NCBI GenBank assembly: GCA_002308795.1
Contig: DBVV01000080.1
Span: forward strand, 307-14,049
Length of the DNA: 13,743 bases
Direction of reading: 5' to 3'
Origin: Mageeibacillus sp. UBA1255
GTDB taxonomy: Bacteria > Bacillota > Clostridia > UBA1212 > UBA1255
In this document: positions 7,717 to 13,743 of the stretch, piece by piece
How positions within the stretch are numbered: position 1 is the first letter of the stretch
Layout of the letters: each line of letters opens with the position of its first letter
Notes under the pieces: model-generated
The model's database searches: none
The model's input: only the letters and a program-made list of their open reading frames with translations
What the model was told of the DNA's origin: nothing
Translations under genes and position numbers: made by a program

Positions 7717-10700
7717 ATGAGAAAAAACACTTACTCAGAATACAGGGATTCTCATAAAAGAACGGCGTTGACGGTGTCAGGTGCTGTTATTGTACTGACA
7801 GCGCTGTTATTGCTGGTTATATTTGCGGCTTGTAATAATCAGTCAGGACCGGTGGCAACAGACCCGGCGGGAGAGATCGTTGACCCCTCGGGCGGTGACT
7901 CTATTACGGACGATCCTGCGCTTGCGACACCGGAAGAGACTTCTGAGCCTACGGAAGCTCCGACCGAAGAACCTTCGGGGCCGGCCGTTATCCTTTCGCA
8001 TAAAGGCGGTTTTTACAGCGAATCTTTCAGCCTTTCTATGACCGCGCCGGAAGGTTACACGATATATTACACGATCAACGGCACGTCGCCGGAACTTAAA
8101 GGAAAAGAGTATAAAGAACCTATAACGATCGCCGAATGTCAGAACAAGACGGTAGGAAACATGATCAGAAACACCCACAATGCGCTGGGTTATGCGGTGC
8201 CAACGAACAAAATGCCCAGAGCCAGGGTGATCCGTGCGTTCGCTAAAGACGCGGAAGGGAACAAGACTGCCGAAGTGACCGAAACATATCTGGTCTGGCC
8301 GGACGGAGCAGACCTGTACGACGCACCTATAGTTTCGCTTTTCGTCGAAGAGGGAGATTTCGACGGAAAGACCGGCATCTACTACACGACCATGCAATCT
8401 CCGTTTACCACTAAACGCCGCGTAAGCGCGATCTGCGAGGTTTATGACGAAAAGGGCGCAAAAAAGGCGGCGCAATGGGTAGAAATCTCGCTGTCGGGCA
8501 ACGGTTCGCTTGGTAATCTTCAGAAATCTATCAGACTTTATTTTAAATCCGACGCGAACCCCGCGATCGCGAACAATCCGGGCAAACTCAAGTATGATAT
8601 TTTCCGCGGACAGGCCGTGGACGTGAACGGCAAACCGATCACTTCGTTCAAACGCCTGCTGCTCAGGAACTCTGGCAATGACGCCGTCGGTTCGTTCATG
8701 GCAGACCGCGTAAGCCAGAAACTCTCATCCGCCCTCAACGTTGACTACCAGGAAGCCCGCTCGGTCATCGTCCTCATCAACGGCGAACTGTGGGGCACGT
8801 ACAATATCAGAGAGCGTTACGGTGCTAAATATTTCGAGGAGCATTACGGCGTTCTTGAAGAAAACTTCGCAATGATGGAAGCTCCTTCGCCGCTCATCAC
8901 GGGCAACGGCAACAGCCCGTACGAGCTTAACGAGGGAACAGAGGCGGATAAGAAGGACTGGGAGGATCTCGTAGCGTTCATACGGTCTAAAAACATGAGC
9001 AAGACCGAAAACTATGAAAGCGTCACGGCAAGGCTCGACGTTGACAGCATGATAGATACGTTGATCGCTCACATGTATCTCTGCAACGGAGACTTTCCCT
9101 GGAACAACGTAAAAGTCTGGCGCTGCAGCTCCGAGAAAGACCCAAGCCACCTTGACACCAAGTGGCGCTTTGTAGTCATGGATATGGACGGAGGCCTCAT
9201 TTCGGGCTACAACGGCGATTACTTCAGCCACGCCCTCAACAACAACACGCTGCTTGGCTCTCTGGCAGTAAGTCTGCTCAAAAACGCAGAATTTAAAGAG
9301 AAGTTTATCGAACGCTGCATATATGCTGCCGAGGTTGTTTTTACCGAAGAACGCTGCCTTAAGGTGATCAATGAAACCGTAGCGGAGATGACCAAACCGA
9401 TAAAGGCAAATTTCGTACGCTGGGCCGTTGCCGGCGCAAACGAAGCCGGATGGAAATCCAAGATCAACGCGATGCGTGATTTCGCGAAAAGACGTTCGAG
9501 CGTGTGGCTTTCGCAGATGTACACTTTCTTCGGCATAAATCCTTCCGCACTCACCGGATCATATGACCCCGAAGCCGTTTCGCTCCAGATAAACGGAACA
9601 GACGTCGTCAGCGGCGAAAGAGTACTCTACAAGATGTCCGGCGGAGGATCCAGCGTTCGTTATTCGATCAGCGTAAAAAAAGGATACAAATTCCTCTATG
9701 CGGTAATGACGGACGCGACCGGAAAACAGACGGTGCTGCAAAACATGTCCGGAACGCTTATCATAGCGAAAGATTCTGTACTGACCATATCTGCCGTAAA
9801 AGAGAACGCTAAAACAGATACCGAAATGATGATCGCAGCAGGAGCGACGGAAGTATTCGCGCTTACAAAGGACGGAGAACTGTATGCCTGGGGCAATAAT
9901 TCGAGGGGTGCGATGGGACTTCCCGTAAAGACGTATTCGAAGCCTATGCACATTATGTCCGGCGTAAAGGCGGTGGCAACGGCGCAGGGAGGCAGCACAG
10001 GTGATATGCCGTTTACGTACGTGCTGACGTCCGACGGAAGGCTTTTCACTGCAGGTGCGAATGATTACGGACAGCTCGGGCGCGACGGCGGTGAAGCGGC
10101 GTTCGTACGCATAGATATACCCGGTAACGGGCAGATCGCATCGATGAGCCTGGGATACGACCACGCGCTGCTGGTAATGAGCGACGGAAGCCTGTACGGG
10201 ATCGGAAACAACAGCTATTGTCAGCTCGGAAACACCGGTTCGGACAGATCGAAGAAATGGATAAAACTCGCGGACAATGTTGTCAGCGCCGCTGCCGGAC
10301 GCCGTCATACGCTCTACGTAACGTCGGACGGATCGCTTTACGCGCTTGGCGACAATAGATGGAGCAAACTCAGCTCCTCTGCTCCGGAGATGATCAAAAC
10401 GCCGTATAAACTTGCGAACAATGCCAGGGCGGCATTTGCCGGAGAACACTCCGCATTCTACGTTGACCGCAGCAACGTGCTTTACTATATGGGAACGCGT
10501 GCCCCGACGTACATCAGCGGCGGTGTCACCGGGTCAATGAACAAACTCATGACCAACGTCAGTTCGGTCTCTATGCAGGAGAGCAACGCTCTGATCATAA
10601 CGACGGACGGAAAGCTGTACGGCTGGGGCGACAACTCCATCGGCCAGATCGCTGCGGGTTCGGGCGGTTCTATCAACGTTCCGCAGCTTATCACGGATGA

Positions 10701-10848
10701 CTGCGCCGCGGCTGGTACGGGCGCCGGATTCAGCGTTTATTTCAAGAAGGACGGATCGGTAGTCGTTTCGGGCGATAACTCCAATGGCGTAGCCGGTAAA
10801 GGAGTCACTTCACAGAAAATATCCAATGCCGTCGTAAAGCTTAACTAA
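7717..10848 (+). CDS. Exported CotH-kinase protein with CHB_HEX-like domain and RCC1-type beta-propeller
   Basis: A 1043-residue extracytoplasmic protein. A membrane segment (about 17-38) ending FAAC (C39) resembles a lipoprotein signal but has Phe where Leu is usual. Then come a Ser/Thr/Pro-rich linker (43-89) and a CHB_HEX_C/Fn3-associated domain (about 90-193, YTIYYTINGTSPE). The CotH kinase domain covers about 205-605, with LINGELWGTYNIRERYG (353-369), NGDFPWNNVKVWR (457-469) and WRFVVMDMDGGL (483-494). The acids D489/D491 match the WDxD motif of CotH, an atypical kinase that phosphorylates spore-coat proteins in Bacillus. A beta-rich spacer (about 610-697) leads to seven RCC1-like blades near residues 715, 769, 818, 868, 914, 959 and 1006 (for example LYAWGNNSRGAMG, LYGWGDNSIGQI). 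The ATG at 7717 is preferred: ACAGGA lies 10 bases before it, whereas the alternative TTG at 7708 has AGGA only one base away. Substrate and site of action (cell or spore surface) are inferred. Confidence 0.88.
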   Translation: MRKNTYSEYRDSHKRTALTVSGAVIVLTALLLLVIFAACNNQSGPVATDPAGEIVDPSGGDSITDDPALATPEETSEPTEAPTEEPSGPAVILSHKGGFYSESFSLSMTAPEGYTIYYTINGTSPELKGKEYKEPITIAECQNKTVGNMIRNTHNALGYAVPTNKMPRARVIRAFAKDAEGNKTAEVTETYLVWPDGADLYDAPIVSLFVEEGDFDGKTGIYYTTMQSPFTTKRRVSAICEVYDEKGAKKAAQWVEISLSGNGSLGNLQKSIRLYFKSDANPAIANNPGKLKYDIFRGQAVDVNGKPITSFKRLLLRNSGNDAVGSFMADRVSQKLSSALNVDYQEARSVIVLINGELWGTYNIRERYGAKYFEEHYGVLEENFAMMEAPSPLITGNGNSPYELNEGTEADKKDWEDLVAFIRSKNMSKTENYESVTARLDVDSMIDTLIAHMYLCNGDFPWNNVKVWRCSSEKDPSHLDTKWRFVVMDMDGGLISGYNGDYFSHALNNNTLLGSLAVSLLKNAEFKEKFIERCIYAAEVVFTEERCLKVINETVAEMTKPIKANFVRWAVAGANEAGWKSKINAMRDFAKRRSSVWLSQMYTFFGINPSALTGSYDPEAVSLQINGTDVVSGERVLYKMSGGGSSVRYSISVKKGYKFLYAVMTDATGKQTVLQNMSGTLIIAKDSVLTISAVKENAKTDTEMMIAAGATEVFALTKDGELYAWGNNSRGAMGLPVKTYSKPMHIMSGVKAVATAQGGSTGDMPFTYVLTSDGRLFTAGANDYGQLGRDGGEAAFVRIDIPGNGQIASMSLGYDHALLVMSDGSLYGIGNNSYCQLGNTGSDRSKKWIKLADNVVSAAAGRRHTLYVTSDGSLYALGDNRWSKLSSSAPEMIKTPYKLANNARAAFAGEHSAFYVDRSNVLYYMGTRAPTYISGGVTGSMNKLMTNVSSVSMQESNALIITTDGKLYGWGDNSIGQIAAGSGGSINVPQLITDDCAAAGTGAGFSVYFKKDGSVVVSGDNSNGVAGKGVTSQKISNAVVKLN

Positions 10849-10889
10849 GCACGCCCTGCGGCAAGCAAAGGATCCCGGGAGGCAGTTAA

Positions 10890-12377
10890 ATGTCAGATCA
10901 AAAAAAGAAAACAAAACTTTTCCTGCTCATCAGCAACGCTGTCGTGGCGCTCGTATGTATCGTGGCAATGACCGGCTTTTTCGTGATGCCGGCCGCGAAG
11001 ATGAGGGTGTCAGTAAAAATTGACCGCCCGCTTCTTGAATCGCTTCGGGAGGACGTGAAGAAAAGAGGCGGATCGGAAGGGGAAGACAACGGAATCGGAC
11101 CTGACGTGATAATTGACTCCCTTATAGAAGAAATAGGGGAAGGCTCGGTGGTATTGTACGGAGGGATATCGGTCACGACACCGGGGCTTTTAAGGAGCAT
11201 CGGGGCGTCGCATAAGCAGGCGTTCGTTAATCTTTTGGAAGAAAACTCCGACAGTATCGTGAACGATGTTGTAACACAGCTGGAGAACTCCAGACAGCTG
11301 CTGATCAATACGATGACAAGGTTCATAAAAAAGGCTTCTTCTGCAGCGATACAAAACAATTTCGAGGATATTAAAAATACGATCAAAGAACGCGCCGGAT
11401 CTGCCTGGCCGCAGGAGTTTGACGATTTCTGCGAAAGAAGCGGAATGGACGATGAAACGATGCAGGAATTATCGTCAGGCATCATCGAAGGTCTTTCCAC
11501 CGACGGAATGACGTCGGATGAGATCGCCGATGAAGCGAAGGGAATATACGTGACAGTGTATGACCGCGCTAAGACAGACCCGAAATACGGCGGCGATTTC
11601 CTTGATAAGTACGAATACGATCCCGACGGATTCCGCAATTCGGTAAAGGAGATGCTGGATGAGAGCGGCCTTCAGGACGAAAACGGTCTGTTCAGTATGG
11701 ACTTTTTAGCCGATCAGATAATCATGAGCGGGATCCTGGATATGCTTCCCGGCACGGAGATCGTCGAAGGCGCCATACAGGACGAGCTATCGTCAATGTC
11801 CGTCTTGCCGCAGCCGTCCGTCTCCCTCGACGTATTCGGGCATTTGACCGGCATCAGTTCGGCATCGTCAACGTCCGTTGCTCCCGCTAAGGATAACAGT
11901 GAGATCATTAACAGGCTTAAGGAAAAACTCAGCGGATATATCCGGGGTCTTGCGGACAATAAAGATATGAACGACGTGTTCTTTTCGGTGCATATCATTA
12001 TGATCTCTCTGGCCTTGACGATCCTTATTCACATAATCGCGTGGCTTTATCTGCTGATCAAATTATTCGTGAAATCCTTCAGACCTAATCCCGGCGCGAC
12101 GCTCTGGGTGCCGGTCGCTTTCGGATGGTCTTTTATAAGCTTCATTACGCTGATACCGCGGATACGAATGAATTACGGACTTCTGAAACTTATCCCCGGC
12201 GTCGGAGAAGAACTCAGCAAGGGGACGTATCCCGAACTGACGTTCAGATTTGCGACCAGCGGAATAATCGCGGCTATATGCGGTGTAGCGCTGTTCATAT
12301 TCGGATTTGTTTATGCCCATCAGAGGCGGAAATACAAGGCGATGCTGTCCGGCTCCTCGGGCAGAGAGCAGGCGTAG
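10890..12377 (+). CDS. Membrane protein of unknown function with a large extracytoplasmic helical domain
   Basis: I do not recognise the family of this 495-residue protein. One N-terminal helix (about 10-32) is followed by a long soluble region (33-362), probably outside the cell, and three closely spaced helices near the C-terminus (about 364-392, 403-423, 455-476). The C-terminal tail is basic (HQRRKYK) and probably cytoplasmic. The soluble region is mostly amphipathic helix rich in Asp, Glu, Ser and Asn, with one Cys (181) and a short Ser-rich linker near 300-335; no catalytic motif is apparent. The start is well supported by GGGAGG (10877-10882), 7 bases before the ATG. The gene begins 41 bases after the CotH/RCC1 gene and ends one base before the MFS gene, so it belongs to the same operon. 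It could be an accessory or scaffold protein for the surface-modification genes, or a partner of the permease; both are guesses. Confidence 0.75.
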   Translation: MSDQKKKTKLFLLISNAVVALVCIVAMTGFFVMPAAKMRVSVKIDRPLLESLREDVKKRGGSEGEDNGIGPDVIIDSLIEEIGEGSVVLYGGISVTTPGLLRSIGASHKQAFVNLLEENSDSIVNDVVTQLENSRQLLINTMTRFIKKASSAAIQNNFEDIKNTIKERAGSAWPQEFDDFCERSGMDDETMQELSSGIIEGLSTDGMTSDEIADEAKGIYVTVYDRAKTDPKYGGDFLDKYEYDPDGFRNSVKEMLDESGLQDENGLFSMDFLADQIIMSGILDMLPGTEIVEGAIQDELSSMSVLPQPSVSLDVFGHLTGISSASSTSVAPAKDNSEIINRLKEKLSGYIRGLADNKDMNDVFFSVHIIMISLALTILIHIIAWLYLLIKLFVKSFRPNPGATLWVPVAFGWSFISFITLIPRIRMNYGLLKLIPGVGEELSKGTYPELTFRFATSGIIAAICGVALFIFGFVYAHQRRKYKAMLSGSSGREQA

Positions 12378-12378
12378 G

Positions 12379-13683
12379 ATGTTAAAAAAGACAGGTTCTT
12401 CCGGCGCGTTCCGGAGGGTGTTTAATTTTCATGAAACAAAGGCCCGGTCACGGGTCTTTATGATGATATACTGCCTGATCGTTTCAGTGAATTCGTACCT
12501 CACGGCGGGTGTTTTTTACAGCGGCTTTCTCGCACACACGGGAATGGACGCGTCGCAGGTAGGGATAGTAGCCGCTATTCCGTTCCTGGCCAATCTTTTC
12601 AGCTTTTTCTCGTCAGATATACTCGGACGGTTTAAAAAGAGGAAGGCAATATTGATCGCGGCGCGGATAACGTACCACACGCTGAATATATTGACCGTCA
12701 CGTTACTTCCGTATGTTATCAGCGACGTTGGCACGAGAACGGTCGCTTTTTGCATCACTATTTTCGCTGCGAACGTGGTCAACGCGTTGTCCATCCCCGG
12801 TATCTCTGAGTTTCATCTCGGAAATCTGCCGAACGAGATCCGCGGTGATTATTTTGCGTTCGTCCAGACGATCGGTGCCGGTGCGGCAGGAGCCAGCATA
12901 CTCATTCTCGCTTTTCTGCAGGATAGGCTTTCCGCGGCGAACCCGGCAATTTTCACATGGATCAGGATCCTGGCGTACGTGCTCGCGCTGATCGACGTTG
13001 TTTTTATGGCTCTTCCAAAGGAGCCTGAATACCGGCGTACGGTGAGGGTGAGGCTGGTCAATGCGATAAAGATCCCCATAAAAAACAAGAAGTTTATGTG
13101 GACGCTTTTATTCGCGTCGCTCTGGCTGTTTACGCAGGGATTCGCGGTGGCCAATATCATCGATAACTACCTTACTGTAACGTCCGGCGTTCCGTATATT
13201 TTTATCTGCGCGATCAACGCTTCGTACACGCTTTTTCTGATTATCTTTCAGCGCCCGTGGAAGAGGCTGATCACCCGTACGTCGTGGCACCGCACTTTCG
13301 CGATCGCCGCCATACTGCATTCACCGACAACGTTGCTGTACGCTTTTACCAACAGTTCAAACTTCATCCCGGTCATGCTGACCGTGCGTCTTACGCAGCA
13401 CGTCATCGGAGTGGGGGCGAACATCACTTTCGCAAACTTTGTCTACTCGAATATGCCTGAAGAGAACAGAAGCGAATATATGTCTTTTTACTATATCACC
13501 ACCAACCTGAGTTCTTTTCTCGGGATGTCTCTGGGTACGCTCTGGATCAGGCTGATCGGGGCCAATTATTTCACGCTTTTCGGCGTCAATATAACGGGTC
13601 CGCAGCAGCTGCTGCTCTTCCAGTCTCTTCTGCAGTTCCTCGTGCCGCTGTCAATGCTTTTTTCGATGAAGAAGCTTGAGTAA
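12379..13683 (+). CDS. MFS-type permease
   Basis: A 434-residue protein with about twelve membrane helices of the major facilitator superfamily. The loop after the second helix, DILGRFKKRKAI (80-91), fits the family's motif A (GxxxDRxGRR-like, here without the leading Gly). The second half begins after a basic loop (about 210-232: PKEPEYRRTVRVRL... to KNKK). Length is typical for a 12-helix MFS carrier. The transported compound cannot be predicted. The frame is open back to an ATG at 12307, but that would overlap the preceding gene by 71 bases. The ATG at 12379 is one base after that gene's TAG and gives a normal MFS N-terminus, so re-initiation by ribosomes finishing the preceding gene is likely. 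Its own ribosome site is weak (CAGG, 12369-12372). It is the last gene before the repeat and hairpin at the right edge. Confidence 0.85.
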   Translation: MLKKTGSSGAFRRVFNFHETKARSRVFMMIYCLIVSVNSYLTAGVFYSGFLAHTGMDASQVGIVAAIPFLANLFSFFSSDILGRFKKRKAILIAARITYHTLNILTVTLLPYVISDVGTRTVAFCITIFAANVVNALSIPGISEFHLGNLPNEIRGDYFAFVQTIGAGAAGASILILAFLQDRLSAANPAIFTWIRILAYVLALIDVVFMALPKEPEYRRTVRVRLVNAIKIPIKNKKFMWTLLFASLWLFTQGFAVANIIDNYLTVTSGVPYIFICAINASYTLFLIIFQRPWKRLITRTSWHRTFAIAAILHSPTTLLYAFTNSSNFIPVMLTVRLTQHVIGVGANITFANFVYSNMPEENRSEYMSFYYITTNLSSFLGMSLGTLWIRLIGANYFTLFGVNITGPQQLLLFQSLLQFLVPLSMLFSMKKLE

Positions 13684-13688
13684 CAGTT

Positions 13689-13706
13689 TTTCACGGAAAC
13701 AGGAAA
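13689..13706 (+). repeat. Dispersed intergenic repeat, copy 2
   Basis: Identical over 18 bases to the sequence at 147-164, and begins only five bases after the MFS stop codon. The match continues as AGAGCC with a one-base insertion relative to the left copy, then diverges. The two copies are in the same orientation and lie on either side of the whole gene set, about 13.5 kb apart. Confidence 0.75.
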
Positions 13707-13728
13707 AGAGCCCTACAAGTAGGCTCTA
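13707..13728 (+). terminator. Hairpin after the MFS gene, possible terminator or repeat-associated structure
   Basis: AGAGC (13707-13711) pairs with GCTCT (13724-13728). CTA pairs with TAG inside, around the loop CAAG, leaving one bulged C. It directly follows the dispersed repeat and the end of the last gene of the cluster. The following bases (ACTCCCAAAATCG) are not T-rich, so termination would be weak. It may instead be part of the repeat unit, which is cut off by the window edge. Confidence 0.4.
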
Positions 13729-13743
13729 CTCCCAAAATCGTAA

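Noticed and set aside
9559..10449. Minus-strand open frame (296 codons) opposite the RCC1 repeats
   Set aside because: The + strand shows seven periodic RCC1 blades in frame; the antisense product is low-complexity, Arg-rich and without motifs.
12307..12378. Upstream ATG extending the MFS protein by 24 residues
   Set aside because: It would lie inside the preceding gene, lacks a ribosome site, and adds a Cys/Arg-rich stretch unlike an MFS N-terminus.
1..13743. CRISPR array, tRNA, rRNA, transposase or integrase
   Set aside because: No regularly spaced repeats, no tRNA-like or rRNA-like sequence and no recombinase motifs were seen; the only long direct repeat is the 18-bp pair at the two ends.

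Overview
The window looks like chromosomal DNA from a member of the Bacillota, most likely an uncultured, gut-type Clostridia. Strong AGGAGG-like Shine-Dalgarno sites precede most genes. TATAAT-type promoters are present, AGA and ATA codons are used freely beside CGC and ATC, and base composition is roughly balanced. The protein families (tandem DUF1508, bactofilin-like, CotH kinase, GT39 plus its GT2 partner) fit that group. The species is an inference. All eight recognisable genes are on the + strand, and no RNA gene, CRISPR array or transposase is visible.

Layout: bases 1-306 hold no assignable gene, but contain one copy of an 18-bp dispersed repeat (147-164) and a good sigma-A-type promoter (206-234). 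That promoter drives a small tandem DUF1508 protein (307-681), which is closed by a hairpin and an intrinsic terminator. A probable second promoter then leads into seven closely spaced genes: a bactofilin-like beta-helix protein (886-1605), a Gpi18/ALG6-like GT-C glycosyltransferase (1677-4055), a PMT-type GT39 glycosyltransferase (4045-6651), a polyprenyl-phosphate glycosyl synthase of family GT2 (6695-7660), a large secreted CotH-kinase/RCC1-propeller protein (7717-10848), an unknown four-helix membrane protein (10890-12377) and an MFS permease (12379-13683). The second copy of the 18-bp repeat follows the MFS gene directly (13689-13706), beside a hairpin.

Working model (inference): the GT2 enzyme charges a polyprenyl phosphate with one sugar on the cytoplasmic face. 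The two GT-C enzymes then use lipid-linked sugar on the outer face, at least one of them (GT39/PMT) to O-glycosylate exported proteins. Both GT-C enzymes carry the same kind of N-terminal jelly-roll, carbohydrate-binding-like domain, a shared add-on not expected in either family. The next gene encodes an exported CotH-type kinase with a Ser/Thr/Pro-rich linker that would be a natural O-glycosylation acceptor, and a complete seven-bladed RCC1-like propeller. The block therefore reads as one cell-surface or spore-surface system that couples protein O-glycosylation with extracytoplasmic phosphorylation. The unknown membrane protein and the MFS permease are translationally linked to it. The individual families are known; this combination and the fused domains are the part worth following up.
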